DNA of 64,000 nt, taken from positions 124,001-188,000 of the forward strand of contig JAMWET010000765.1 of the NCBI GenBank assembly GCA_024036415.1. Reading direction: 5' to 3'. Shown here one piece after another: positions 1-11,743 of this stretch; positions within the stretch are counted from its first letter, which is position 1; each line of letters begins with the position of its first letter. Source of the DNA: Prochilodus magdalenae. Lineage: Eukaryota > Chordata > Actinopteri > Characiformes > Prochilodontidae. The translations under genes were made by a program, and so were the position numbers. The notes below the pieces were generated by a model, which had not been told where the DNA came from, made no database searches, and worked only from the letters and a program-made list of their open reading frames with translations.

Positions 1-150
1 AAAACGATAATTGGTTGTCCAGAATCACTCCAAGGCTTCTTACATCTTTAGTCGTGGTGATCAAAGAGTTCCTACATGAGATGGCAAGATTAGGGTAAGG
101 ACCTGTAGTGACAGGAATGAATAGCAGCTCAGTCTGTTATAATTATTATG

Positions 151-205
151 TTGTTCTTGTTCTTGTTCTTCTTTCTTCTTCTTCTTCTTCTTATTATTAT
201 TATCT
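151..205. repeat. TTC/TTA trinucleotide microsatellite
   Basis: Imperfect run of TTG/TTC/CTT changing to TTA. It produces a leucine/isoleucine-rich ORF on the plus strand that is a translation artefact. Confidence 0.9.
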
Positions 206-770
206 CATTTGTACTCATATGTGAACATTATTCCCAAAGGAGATACACATATATACATATATATGTACATGCAACATGCTTTATAATTATATGCAGTTTC
301 ACCCCACAACCCCCCACCCACCACCTCCACACCCACCCCCTTGGCTTTCCTAATTAGATGAAGTTGAATGGCTTCGTTCAGGACTCCTGCCAGCAACTCC
401 TTCTCCGAACTGTAACACTGAGCCTCCTTCTCAGAAAGGAGTGTGTAATGTCATCATCAGCTCATATAAAGCTGTCTAATGTTCACAAGCCTTCATCTCA
501 GCACTAGGATTGGGAAAGTCAGCTGAAATATAAAAAGGCCTTTGAGAGAGTAAGAGCGTCGCCTGGGATTCAAACAAGGTCAAATTCGTCTTAATCCTGT
601 CACATTTTCTTCATAAGACTCGGAGTATTAGATTCTAGGGAAGTTAGGAACAAGAAATTGAATTATGGTGCAGAAGTAACAAAGCTGTGTATGGCATCTA
701 TAGTGGGTAGGAAGGATACAATGTCATGGTCTCATCTGTACACTGGACCGTTGGTCAAATTCCTCAGCTC
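206..770. other. No gene recognised
   Basis: Mixed-composition DNA with no ORF above 70 codons that resembles a protein, and no repeat I recognise. A short run of C-rich sequence lies near 300-345. Confidence 0.5.
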
Positions 771-1570
771 TACATGCACTCACCGTCAAAAGAACAGCTT
801 CCCTAGAAGGAAGTGTGGGATTGCAGTGCTTGTGGGAAGGAAGATAAAGGTTCCCAGGAACAATAAATGATGATAAATTTAGACTGATATGATCAATATT
901 TATTGAGCTACACATACAGAAGCAGTGTCTCAGTATGGTGTCAGTACCTGTTTGCTAACCCAACATGCCAGACTTCTCGGCATAGAGTTGTAGAGGTTCC
1001 TAATGGTGTCCTGTGATAATCCATCCCATGCAGCTTAAATATTGTCACACAGTTCCTGCAGATGGTGCGGTAGGGGTGGAGGTGGAGTGACACCAGGCCT
1101 TCTGGGTGTGTGACGTGTGACAACAAACCGTTCATCTGGGTGCCGATGACAGCGCCTTTACACATGGATTCGTTGGTCGTCTCCACCAAGACAAAAGTGG
1201 GACTGGTTACTGAAGATGACCCGCTGCAGTTCTGAGTCACTCCAAGACTGTCTGGTATGACACCATGGCAGTCTTTGGTAACATTGACGTGGTGTTAAGG
1301 ACAGTCATCATAATGGCCTGCGTGCATGTAGTCCTGCGTGGTGCAGCCGTCTCCCAATGGTGCTGGGACTAACTAGATGTCTCATGGAGGACATCACTGC
1401 TCACTGAATGTCTGCAATCATGGTAGTTGGGTCAGTCAATTACAGAGATAGGGCCCGTCCTTGCTTACATGAATCATTAGCATGTCTCACAATGTCAAAC
1501 CTACCCACCAAGTTTCAATACTGTGGGTCAGTTCTTTCTAGGTGCAGATATTCTTTTCACAAATGGTCAT
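771..1570 (-). mobile_element. Tc1-delta copy A (deleted Tc1-like element)
   Basis: Copy of a Tc1/mariner-like family that recurs about nine times in this window. The low end carries TCACCGTCAAAAGAACAGC and the high end TTTCTAGGTGCAG, related to terminal motifs of other copies. The minus strand reads a decayed transposase: a stretch related to LHAGLHAR, a D1-type block around 1150-1230, then directly the C-terminal block ending in NLYNSMPRRL (here mutated). The catalytic core between them, which in full-length Tc1 transposases holds the second D and the E, is absent. Frames are broken by point changes and indels, so no protein is expected. The minus-strand ORF at 941-1240 is a frame-shifted remnant. 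The pairing with copy B, in opposite orientation about 630 bp away, is likely coincidental insertion. Confidence 0.8.
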
Positions 1571-2201
1571 GGAATGTTCCAAGTTCCAGGACACTGGATT
1601 TTTTTTTGAATAAACAAAGAAACCAAACCAAAACCAGTGACAAGGCCTGATCTGAATATTGTCATGTTCTGATAGAGAGTGTCGTTCTATGATAGAGAGT
1701 CCTGTGTCCCATTAAGCCCCGTCAAGGAAAATTCAATATGGAGCAGACAGGGCTCCTTTAGAATAGCCAATCGCAGGCACATGACTGAATGCGGGTGGCC
1801 TAATTACAGGGCAGGTTAGCTGCTAGAAATCCCCTGGCTGTGCAGTGTACTGCCCAAGCAAAAAGGCTCTCAGAACACTGCAGAGTAAGAATCAGCTCTA
1901 GAAGGCTGAATAGGGAGTTTTTCTCCCTCCTAAGAGAGCTGGAGGGCAGATTGGATGTCAAGTGTTTGGGTGTGCACGGTGAGCATGTGTACTGAAAAGC
2001 AGAAGTTTGCTCGTAGCCGCCCAGCTGAACAGTGACGGAGCCTTCTGTTCTCACCCGCGCTGATAACTTATCTAAATGTACACCCAAGTTTACTGAAGGG
2101 AAAGTGTACTGTGTGTAATCAGCACAGCGTCAGTGTAATTACTATATTATAGAAATCCAACTAGAAAGAACATTTATCATCCTAAGACATTGCACAAATA
2201 G
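1571..2201. other. No gene recognised
   Basis: Spacer between two opposite Tc1-delta copies. The minus-strand ORF at 1800-2087 (95 codons) has no domain or composition that suggests a real protein. Confidence 0.5.
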
Positions 2202-2975
2202 CTGCACCCAGAAGGAATTAGCTGCCAGGAATGAAACTCGGTGGGTAGGTTTGATATCGTGAGACATGCTAATGGTTCAAGTTCCAGCTCTGCCACACGT
2301 GTGATGTAAGGACGGATGGGCCTTGGCTCTGTACCTGACTGATCCAACAGCCACGACCGCAGACATTCAGCGAGCAGTGATATCCTCCATGAATTATCCT
2401 ATTAGTGTAGCACCATTGACAGACAGCTGCACCAAGCAGGACTACATGCACGCAGGCTGTTGGTACGACGACTGTCCTTAACATCACGTCACCATCATCA
2501 AAGACTGCAATGGTGTCGTGCCAGACTGTCATGCACTGATTTAGAATAGCAGCGTGTCATCTTCAGTGAAGAGTCCCGCTTATGTCTTGGTGGAGACGAC
2601 CAACGAATCCATGTGTGGAGGCACCGTGGTCAGCGCCAAGATGAATGCTTTGCTGTCATTTGTCACAGGTCGAGAGGGCCTGGTGTCATTCCACCTCCAC
2701 CCCTACTGCACCATCTACAGGAACTGTGTGAGAATATTCAAGCTGCATGGGATGGATTATCACAGGGCACCATTAAGAACCTCTACAACTCCATGACGAG
2801 ACGTCTGGCATGTTGGGTTAGCGTTACTTCTGTATGTGTAGCTCAGTGAATATTGTCCATATCAGTCTAAATGTATCATCATGTATTGTTCCTGGTAACC
2901 TCTATCCTCCTTCCCAATAGCACTGCAATTCCACACTTCCTTCTGGGTGCAGATCTTACTTTGATGATGGGTGTA
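2202..2975 (+). mobile_element. Tc1-delta copy B
   Basis: Near-complete copy on the plus strand. It starts with CTGCACCCAGAAGGA and ends with the inverted form TCCTTCTGGGTGCAG at 2938-2952, followed by the outer terminal block ending GGGTGTA. The internal order is the same as in the other copies: N-terminal part of the transposase, D1 block near 2570-2640, then the C-terminal block near 2690-2830, with the second D and E regions missing. Frames are broken; ORFs at 2554-2796 and 2613-2849 are pieces of the same reading. Confidence 0.82.
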
Positions 2976-4546
2976 GTTCCACTGAAATGAATGTAGCACA
3001 TCAGGCTCTCCTAGATTCCAAATTCCTGGAAGCGCTGGAAACAGGGCCACTTGCGATGGGAATAAAAACCTGAGGCACCAGACCATAAAATCCGGCAGTA
3101 CATTCTACCCCCTGATTACAGAGCCAATCAGCCTATGCTGACCCATCTGCTATGCCTGAAAACTGACCAAGACTATGTCTAACAGACACGGGCTCTTCCA
3201 AACTGGATCCAACGTAATAATCATTTACTAGATGCACAAAACTCACTAATTTATTCGTGTTTCAGTTCCTGTGCACGTTTAACTTTAGCAGCTCCATATC
3301 TCTGCATGTTCCTGCTGTCGAGTGTCTCCGCAGCCGTGCTAGGACTATTCTCAGCTTGTAAAGAAGTAAATTGTTTATAAGCCCTTGGAATTCTTAAGGA
3401 TGTGGGCTTTGAAAGTATAACCTACAACATTCCAAGAGCGAATCCGCCGGACAGGCCACATAAACACATCATAAAATAATTACACCAACTATGTGCCCAA
3501 CACTTTGTCTTTGATCTCTCCATGCCACTCCAATCCTGATCGCTCTCGCCTTCCAGACACAGCACTTCCAAAAAGGCCATTCGCAGCGAGGGGCTGATGG
3601 AACCCCACACATATCCCATGACCATAAATTAGCCAGTTCATTGTGCTGTATGAATATCCTGAAAAGCGGACAAAGGGGGCCTGGCCCTCCCCTCAGCAGC
3701 AAAGCCGGCGCTGGCTGCCGTCCAGGTCAACGGCTGCAGGGCCTCAATCTGATGTTGCATAAAAGCTCTGCTCATATTAACTGAGTTATGGGCCAGAAAC
3801 GGCAGGGTTGCTGGAGACTGTTTATGATGAGGCTGAGGAGCTATGTCACAGGTTGTCCTGTAACGCTGCCTCGCTGGTTGCATTTTCACCTATTCCAGCC
3901 AAGCTACTTAGGTTATGCAACATGAGATAGTGGCAGGTTCACTGCCGTTCACAGAGCATGTTGATAGAACGTGCTGTACAATGCAACTGTATACTCACCT
4001 TCCCCTGGGCAGGAGCTGAATTAAACTGCAGATGGGCCTGAAGGCCAAATCCAGTGCTAGGTGATTGATTCCTTACCGTTTCGCTCCTTCTGCAGGCCTG
4101 TGCTTGAAACCTCATACCCAGTATTTGGACCTACCCCTTTCCAAAGTTTTGCAAAGTGCCACTTCCACGAATCTTGTCTCTAGCACATCAGCATTCCTTT
4201 CCCCCCCAGGTCAAACACCATTTAGCACGCTTTGTTCACCTTCATAGGCTGCGCCTTACAGTCTAAGTAAAGACACTTTCAAAGGCGCTCGGTGGAAGGA
4301 GCGTGTTCTTAGCACTTTCTTTTGGTTGCCTTCAAACCAGAGACGACCATTAATGCTTTCATCTGCTTTTGCTTATTGTGCATCAAAGGCAGATTGGTGC
4401 TTTAGCTCTGACAGGCCTCCTTGAGCAAGATCAGACAAGCCTCAGATAGAAGAAAAAAGAAAATCAACCATGTTTATAAGTCACTGCGGTCTGTTTCTAG
4501 TCTTACAGTCCTTTACTTTCATCTGTGCATTCTATCCTTCAACCCC
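2976..4546. other. No gene recognised
   Basis: About 1.5 kb of apparently single-copy DNA. Overlapping minus-strand ORFs between 3422 and 3889 are short and mutually exclusive, without recognisable motifs or splice context. Confidence 0.5.
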
Positions 4547-4922
4547 TTTAAAATTAGGACTGCAACAAATGACATTCTGATAGTCGAATAATCGGAAGAT
4601 CGACGAAACGAATAAGCGATTATTCGGATCAGGAATCACTAGTTTACCAAATAACTCTTCATGTAGCTAGTAGCTGTTAAATTTAGCTTGTGGTTGTTTG
4701 ATGTATTTGCTAACTACACTAAACAATGAATACAGTAAAGATGAATACCGTATTCAAGAAACATTGCATCATTTGCAACCCTACAATTCTACAATTACAG
4801 GTCTTTGTCGAAATGGTGGGAATAATGTCACCAACTAATTAACTATTAAATTAGTTCTCATCTGATTTGCTAGTTATTTTTTCTTGACTAAGTCGATTAA
4901 TCATTGCAGCCCTATTTAAGAT
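4547..4922. mobile_element. hAT-type MITE with 8-bp target duplication
   Basis: Terminal inverted repeats read TAGGACTGCAAC at 4555 and TTGCAGCCCTA ending at 4914. They are flanked by TTTAAAAT (4547-4554) and TTTAAGAT (4915-4922), an 8-bp duplication with one mismatch. Subterminal sequence is rich in AATCGATTAA-like motifs on both sides. Ends of the TAGGGCTGCAAC type plus an 8-bp duplication are typical of hAT non-autonomous elements in fish. There is no coding capacity. Confidence 0.85.
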
Positions 4923-5726
4923 TTCCATTTAATTTGTTGCATTAAAGTAAGTTTCTTTGGAATGTCATGAGTATTACAGTTAAAAAGAATTAAAAGAATT
5001 CAAAGCTCCCTTTATGCATTTATAATATGCCACCTTCTCAGGCAGCAACGATTAATCGATTAATTGTCTATTAAAATGGATTACCAATTTAATTGCCAAC
5101 TAAAGTCGACTGCGACAATTAGTCGACTTTAAATTAGTTGGCACTAATTTGGTTATTGATTTTAGTTGATCAAGTCGATGAATTATTGAAATTATGTAAG
5201 TGCTCTTAACACCTCATAAATGATAATAGAGTTAATTAGCATCTGAGTCTCAGTTCATGCATTTATAACAAGTCGCCTTCTCAGGCAGCAATGATTAATC
5301 GACTTTTTACTAAAATCAACTGTTGAATTAGTTGGCAACTCATTAGTTCACTGATTTTAGTTGACCAAGTCAATTAATTGTTGCAGCCCTATTTAAGATA
5401 TGTTGCACAAAAGTAAGCGCTCCTAAAACCTCATGAATGTTACAGTTAATTAGAATTCCAAACACTTTTTTATATTTATAAAAATCTGCCTGAGACAATT
5501 CATCGACTTAATCTACTAAAATCAATCAACAAATTAGTTGCCAACTAGCCTAATGTGCAACAATTAATTAACTATTCAGTTAATTGGCAACTAAACTGGT
5601 CAACAGTTTCACTCAACTAAGTCGATTAATTGTTGCAGGCCTATTGAAGATTTACATTTAGTTTGTTGCATAAAGGTAAGTTGCCTCGAAACATCATGCA
5701 TTTATAAAGTGCTGCCTCCTCAGGCG
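4915..5726. repeat. Tandem array of hAT-MITE derivative plus flank
   Basis: Three further degenerate MITE cores (about 5043-5190, 5287-5394, 5497-5643) alternate with related spacers (4915-5042, 5191-5286, 5395-5496, 5644-5726). Each spacer has versions of AAGTAAG, CTCATGAATGTTACAG and GCATTTATAA, and two end in TTCTCAGGCAGCAA. The MITE and its flank were therefore duplicated together as units of roughly 200-250 bp, rather than by independent insertions. The cores contain repeated TCGATTAAT and TTAGTTGGCAACTA motifs that can form hairpins. Confidence 0.75.
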
Positions 5727-6794
5727 TGAGCACGGATAGACCCCCGGAATGGTCTGAGCCCCTGCCTCTTTGGCCCCGGATTATACTCTAATAACTTCCT
5801 AAACAGAGTTTGTGAAAGCTGGGATTTTCTGAGACACTGGTTCACAGTAATTAGTAAAGTGAGTTAGTCTCACATGCTTCAGCCTTATATGCAGGAGATG
5901 AGGGATCAAATCCCTGCTCAGGCAGCAGGCCAAATGCTAATATTTGATGTCCCGTGGGGCAAAATATCTGTGCACACGCCCGCAAGAGTTAACGCACTCC
6001 AGAGCACGAGATCCGTCTTGGCTGATTCTCTGCATACTTAATGCATAACTAAATTCTTATTAATGCATGAACGCTTTCCCTTCGTCTCAGAAGCGGATAC
6101 CTCCCCTCTGCATCCATTCTCAGATGGCATTGATTAGACTGACACAGCTGTGCTCTTTTACTGAATCTGTATGGGTACCTGTGGTGGACAAAGGACACAG
6201 AGCATGTAGCTGAGTAAAAGTAGAGATAGAGTAACAGTACTAAAGTATTTCTCTTCAAATGTACTGAAGTATGGAGAGTAACAGTAGCATGATTCATTAT
6301 GGCTTGAATGACCTGTTTTCTGGATTTCGCATTGTACCAAGTGTCTTGGTCCAAAACCCAGATGACTGTGGCAGTCAGCGTGTCCTTTGTTCGTGTTAAA
6401 TACGTGCCGCAGATTAGTCATGCTACCATCCTGTCTGTGCATAACCATGGAGGAACACAGAGGCCCACATAACTGGGAAATACTTTAGGGATGGTCTTTA
6501 TCATGCTAATCAAATGTAGATATCAACATGGGGCTCCTTGTGGACCACCAACCGCAACTTGTAGATGATGATCAACACCATCTAAGAAGATTCCTAAAAG
6601 TTCCCCTAAGTGAACGTCTGCTGTCCTTCGGTGGGGTTTAAAGATGGTACACAGATAAAAGGATGGTGGTGAACAGACTCCCTTCAAATGGAGGTGCATG
6701 TGAACACAGAAACTCCCAAACTGCTGTAAACTGATTACAATTCTGGGCTAACTTTTAATGTTGAGGGGAATCCCTCTGCTAAGCATGTCTTATC
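5727..6794. other. No gene recognised; weak tRNA-like segment
   Basis: Single-copy-looking DNA. Around 5858-5935 there is a weak tRNA-like arrangement with a B-box-like GGATCAAATCCC; it could be a decayed tRNA-derived SINE head but has no convincing A box. ORFs at 6049-6448 on the minus strand are short and featureless. Confidence 0.4.
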
Positions 6795-6856
6795 AATATA
6801 ATATTACAATATAATATAATATATATAATATAATACAATATAATATTGAACAATAT
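6795..6856. repeat. AT-rich (TAATA)n tract
   Basis: Irregular repeats of AATATAAT directly preceding the minisatellite. Confidence 0.8.
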
Positions 6857-6879
6857 AAATATAGTTACAGTACAAACTA

Positions 6880-7320
6880 GTCATATAGGAGTTATAGTAT
6901 AACCTATTAATATAGGAGTTATACTGTAGTATAACCTATTAATACAGGAGTTATACTGTAGTATAACCTATTAATATAGGAGTTATACTGTAGTATAACC
7001 TATTAATATAGGAGTTATAGTATAACATATTAATACAGGAGTTATACTGTAGTATAACCTATTAATATAGGAGTTATACTGTAGTATAACCTATTAATAT
7101 AGGAGTTATAGTATAACCTATTAATATAGGAGTTATACTGTAGTATAACCTATTAATACAGGAGTTATAGTATAACCTATTAATATAGGAGTTATACTGT
7201 AGTATAACCTATTAATAAGAGTTATAGTATATACTCTATACAAGTATGAACCTATACTACAGTTATAGTGTAGCATTAAAATCAATATATGAGTTATAGT
7301 ATAACCTATTAATATAGGGG
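6880..7320 (+). repeat. Minisatellite with 32-bp and 27-bp palindromic units
   Basis: About 12 tandem units of CTATTAATATAGGAGTTATA followed by CTGTAGTATAAC (32 bp) or GTATAAC (27 bp). Long units contain the palindrome GTTATACTGTAGTATAAC (two 8-base arms); short units, differing by 5 bp, contain GTTATAGTATAAC. The last 90 bp is degenerate. No coding potential. Confidence 0.92.
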
Positions 7321-7654
7321 AATCTTTAAGGGCATGTATTATGCCCTTGTGTCATCGCTACGCTCTTCCATCAGGGTGATGTGCATCCTCAGCTCACCAA
7401 GTCTTATCTCTGACTGCTGTCTTAATAAAGGAGTTTCGGTCAGACAGGCAGGAGGGAGTTTCTCGCCTCACATTTGCATTAAAATCTATTGTTTGTTTTT
7501 CTAGGTCATTAGACGGAACTCAGAGAGGAACACTGTGGTCTGTACAGTCCCTATTAGTGTTGCCAGCATGTGTTTACCTCTCAATGTTTCTCTCTCTGTC
7601 TATCTCTCTCGCTTCCTCTTGAATTAAGCAATCTGCCTAGGTGTTAGACAAAAG
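7321..7654. other. No gene recognised
   Basis: Mixed sequence becoming pyrimidine-rich toward the CT microsatellite. Confidence 0.5.
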
Positions 7655-7675
7655 GCTTCTCTCTCTCCTCTCCCT

Positions 7676-7720
<45 letters not shown>

Positions 7721-7730
7721 TCTCTCTCTG
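7655..7730. repeat. (CT)n / (CTCTCC)n microsatellite
   Basis: Pure pyrimidine run of CT and CCCTCT units. Confidence 0.95.
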
Positions 7731-8735
7731 CCCTTTCTGTAAATCTCTAATTTACCCTTACATTAATTCACTCTGGCCCCTTAAACCATTAAACCCAGCG
7801 TGCCTACTTCCATAGCAGTTTCACAGTGAGGGTCTCGGCGCTCACTCCTTTCTCCGCCTGCTATTCACCGATTTGCCTACTTTTTGTGAGCAAGCTGAGA
7901 ATTCTCACACACTCTATCCCATAATGCCTTGTAACATAAGAAGGGCCTGTGAAATGCATCACCCACCAACGTTTATTTAAACAAAACCGATAAACGACAG
8001 AAAGAAGTGTTCCTCTAATGTGCCTACACTCTTCTCCACTGCCGCTTTCCACCCTCTCCCGATCAACCCACGCTTTATCCTTCTCTCTTGCTCTCCGTCT
8101 TTCAATCCACAACATAAAAACTCGCATCAGTGTTTAACCGCACTGTCGTCACAAGCAATCTACAAACTACACCACAACTAAGAGGTTGCCTACATGAACC
8201 CAGCTCTTGTCAGTGTAAACATACCCACGCAGTACTGCTGTTAACCCATTGTACACCCACTCTAATACACACTGTACAACTGGTCATATGACAGCTGTCC
8301 TTGATCTCACTCACAGGCTGCTTTATGAAGCCATCCTCACGAGTCCAGCTAATCATAAACCCTGCAGTCCAGTCAACACCCCATGGTGCACGATGCTGAT
8401 CACTACTGCTGTCCTGATCGCTAGGGCCAAGTTCTCCAGATTTAAAAAGAAATAATAAATATCCATTTAACCATTTTACATGGTTATATCCTCTAGAAAC
8501 AGCTGGAATTCAATTCAAACTTTCTTTTCTCCATCTGTAAATCTGCGATATGAAATCACCTCTGTTCTGATTGGCTGCTGTTTATTGTGCCTCAGTCCAA
8601 GCTGAGTCACTCTTTATCACTGACCTGCTGACGGCTGAAAAGGGATGGGTGTAATCAAATATCCCAAATCAGTCTATTCAAAACCAGCTGTTTATGACTT
8701 AGTTACATAATCAGACTGAATAGACTAATAACAAA
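7731..8735. other. No gene recognised
   Basis: The best ORFs (7861-8127 minus, 8249-8455 plus) are short and lack recognisable domains. Confidence 0.5.
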
Positions 8736-8974
8736 AGAAGTTATAGTATAACCTATTCATGTGGCAGCTACAGTAGAACTTTATATTAATAGGAGTTGTA
8801 GTACATAAATATAGGAATTATACTGTTGTGTAACCTATTAATAAAGTAGTTATAATTTAATCTGATAATATAGGAATTATATTGTAATATTACATATTAA
8901 TATAGCAGTTATACTGTGGTATAACATTAATATAGGAGTTATACTGCAGTATTACCTATTAATGAAGGAGTTAT
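8736..8974 (+). repeat. Scattered relatives of the 6.9-7.3 kb minisatellite
   Basis: Degenerate copies of TATTAATATAGGAGTTATACTG with irregular spacing, for example near 8738, 8785, 8815, 8895 and 8930. Another isolated fragment, GGAGTTATACTGTAGTAT, lies at about 9430. Confidence 0.8.
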
Positions 8975-10480
8975 AGTATAATTCATTGTCATTATACTAA
9001 CGCAGGGTTCTACAGTACCACGAAACACACTGAGGCTACTTCCCAAGTGCAGTTATAAGAATACATGTATATAGTAGTGACTAGTGTATAGTGCAAAGAC
9101 AAATATACAAAAACACTATGTGTAAACATTAGAAAGAGCAGTATCTGTATGAGTACTAGCTAATGTACAGTTAGCATATGCAGGAGGCAAAGCAGCTTGT
9201 TATTGTGCATGCACAGTGTGTTGAGGTAGCAAGTGTGCAGTTAGGTATGTGGTTGTAAACAGGATGGATATATAAAGTGTACTGTGCCGGTAGGGGAATA
9301 GCAGCTCAATGTTCAGGTGAACTAATAAACAGCTTACAGTACAGATGTTCAGTATATATAAATAAATATAGATAAATAAGTACACAACCTAGATGTTTAA
9401 GTAACTGGAGTGCAAACAGTCCTGTGGGGTTAGGAGTTATACTGTAGTATTAGTTATAGTAATTATTAAGTATTATTATTATTATCATGGATTGTGAGAA
9501 ACAGAAACAGCCTGAACTTTGGTGGTGGGGTAAAACATTCCTGGACAGTTTCTTTATAAACCTGAAAGTCTAAAATCTCCTGAGACATCCAGCACAACCA
9601 GAGTAGCCTCTCTCAGATCCTGGTGTTGAACTGCAGTGGCAGGCATGAAACCCAGCAGAGGAAGTCTGAGACCCCTGGGTTTTGCAGGCTGCACTAGAGT
9701 AGTCCGTTTACAGTAGAGGCTGATCTAGACTTGACTGAGGAGCTGAATAGAGATGGCTAAATGTGATTAGCCAAAGACGTTGGAGCTGTTCGTCTCTCAG
9801 CATAAGGGATCCTGCATGTAAGCATTTCATGACATGCTCTGTCAGTTGTGCATTAAATCTGCCCGGTTGATGTATGGGGCCAAGCATGAGTCATCCCGAA
9901 GGCCAGTCTTCAGCCATGATGTATGCCTCAAGTGCCTCGCCTCTTCTGTCTTCAGACGAGGGACTTTTACAGTGCACTCAAAGAGCACATATTAAACAAG
10001 ATCAATGACACGTCCTGGCCACCGCCTTCTCCCAGCCACACTGGGACACTACCCATCAGCAAGCAGGCGTGAGGACAGCTCGAAGACAGACTGCAACAAA
10101 ACACTGTTATGCTGTGTTGGAGTTATAATAAACATCGATAGAACTCTGTTTCTAAAGGATAATGAGTTACTTAACGCTGCTTTATGTCACGCAGTGTTAA
10201 TGAGGAACCCTGCAGGGCCTTGCAGAGCTTCAGAGATGGCCTGATGATTTCTGCAAAGTAATTATTTGGTAGTTTTGGGATTTTATTTATCCTCTTTGAT
10301 GTATCTAAGCCCTGCAGGTACGGAATCAACCAACCACATATGAAAATATGCCCCTCTGGGTTTCTGGAACTCACGCCTAGAAGTTATGTCCAGCCTGGAA
10401 AAGAGCAATGCCAGAGCTCCTCAGGGAATCACTGCAAAACTCCTACAGTATACATCAACAGGGCTGCGGGAACCTCATCC
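8975..10480. other. No gene recognised
   Basis: Single-copy-looking DNA with an AT-rich patch at 9340-9385 and an isolated minisatellite fragment near 9430. ORFs are all below 80 codons. Confidence 0.5.
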
Positions 10481-10700
10481 TCTGAGGTGCTTATCCCTCT
10501 GGGTCGTACCGGGTGCTGAAGCCTATCCCAGCTCTCATTGGATGGAAAGCAGGAAACACCCTGGACAGGCCGGTAGTCCATCACAAGTATACACTCACAC
10601 CTAGGAGGGGTAATATAGTACCTCTGGAGCACCCAGAGGGGGAAACCAGATACGGGGAGAGAACATGCAATTTGCAACATCTACCGCTCCGCCCTCCTAA
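10481..10700 (+). mobile_element. Teleost retroelement fragment (GAAGCCTATCCCAGC type)
   Basis: Contains CTGAAGCCTATCCCAGCTCT, ACCCTGGACAGGCCGG, GGAGCACCCAGAGGGGGAAA and GAGAACATGCAATTTGC in order. This series is familiar from a very common fish interspersed retroelement; I do not assign the exact clade. It is degenerate, with no ORF. Confidence 0.65.
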
Positions 10701-10799
10701 TTAGTCTCTCTCGCTCTCTCTCACTCTCTCCCCACACTCTCTTTTCTCTCTTTGTTGAGCTGCAGGAGCAACATTTCTCTTGAGTGAGCACACGAGTCA

Positions 10800-11218
10800 C
10801 CAGAGCTGCTAGAGTCACCAGAGCATTGTCTCCAGTGTGGGTCTTCTGTCCTGTTTCTCCAGCTCATCACTCGGCAAGACTACAATAACTACAATGACCA
10901 CAATAGAGCCGCCAGCATCTGGCTCTGATCATGAACTCTATCTACCACATAAACAGCTCTGTCGTTCTCTCTTCATCCGGGATTGACCTGAGGAGGATGA
11001 CTTCCCCCCCTCAAGCTTGGTTACTCTCAAGGTTTCTTCCTTACTCTAAGGGAGTGCTTCCTTGCCACTGTTGCCTCTTGGGGGGGCGGGGTTTACACAT
11101 GAAGTATGTGTTTTCTTTTCCTTTATAGAACCTGCTTTTCTGTAACGCTGCTATGAGACAACATTAGATGTAAAAAGCGTTATACAAATAAATATTGATA
11201 GATTGACTGATTGACCCA
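10800..11218 (+). mobile_element. Fish retroposon 3' end with TTGA-type tail
   Basis: Carries the familiar order CTCAAGGTTTCTTCCTTACT, AGTGCTTCCTTGCCACTGTT, TGAGACAACATTAGATGTAA, AAAGCGTTATACAAATAAA and then a tail of TTGATAGATTGACTGATTGA. In fish genomes this is the 3' untranslated end of a dispersed LINE or SINE; the short-repeat tail fits target-primed insertion. No coding part is present. Confidence 0.75.
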
Positions 11219-11496
11219 GACCCTTTTTGCTGTGAGGCGACAAGGCTGCCCACTGCGGCACAATGCCGCCTCCACAAACTATGTCCTTCATATACCAGTC
11301 AAGCCCATGGGTCCAGAGACTCAGAGCTGTTGGCACAAAAGATCACAGACCCATTTGTGATGGTTTTTGGCTGCCTTTTAGAGTGAAGTGAATCACTTCC
11401 CTGGCCAGCTGGTCTCTTTGTGGTCCGGCTGCTGAAACACAAGCATGATCAGCATTATCAACCTCAGCCGATGCAGTTATCACACCCTACCATACA

Positions 11497-11743
11497 TACA
11501 CTCCTCGTCATAAGAGCAGCTGCATACAAAGCTGCACCCAGAAGGAATCAACCCACGGGAAAGAAACTTGGTGGGTAGGTTTGACATTATGAGACATGCC
11601 AGTGATGGAAGTTTCACGCTCGGCCGCACATGTGATGTAAGCAAGGAGGATATTGTCCATATCAGTCTATATTTATTAACATTTGTTGTTCCTGGTTACC
11701 TTTATCTTCCTTCCTTCCCTTCTGGGGGCAGCTGTTGAGTGTA
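11497..11743 (+). mobile_element. Tc1-delta copy C, reduced to 247 bp
   Basis: Left end TACACTCCTCGTCATAAGAG and inner GCTGCACCCAGAAGG; right end CCTTCTGGGGGCAGCTG then GAGTGTA. Only the first about 110 bp and last about 100 bp of the family remain, joined near 11645, so the whole transposase remnant is gone. Outer TA dinucleotides fit Tc1-type TA insertion. Confidence 0.78.

Noticed and set aside
771..2975. Copies A and B as the two ends of one composite transposon
   Set aside because: Each has its own terminal motifs and internal transposase remnant, and the family is spread through the window in both orientations.
5858..5935. tRNA gene
   Set aside because: Only a B-box-like stretch is visible; no cloverleaf or A box holds up. 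The same applies to 22448-22530 and near 35400.
7321..7654. Promoter or CpG island near the CT tract
   Set aside because: No CpG clustering and no gene downstream.
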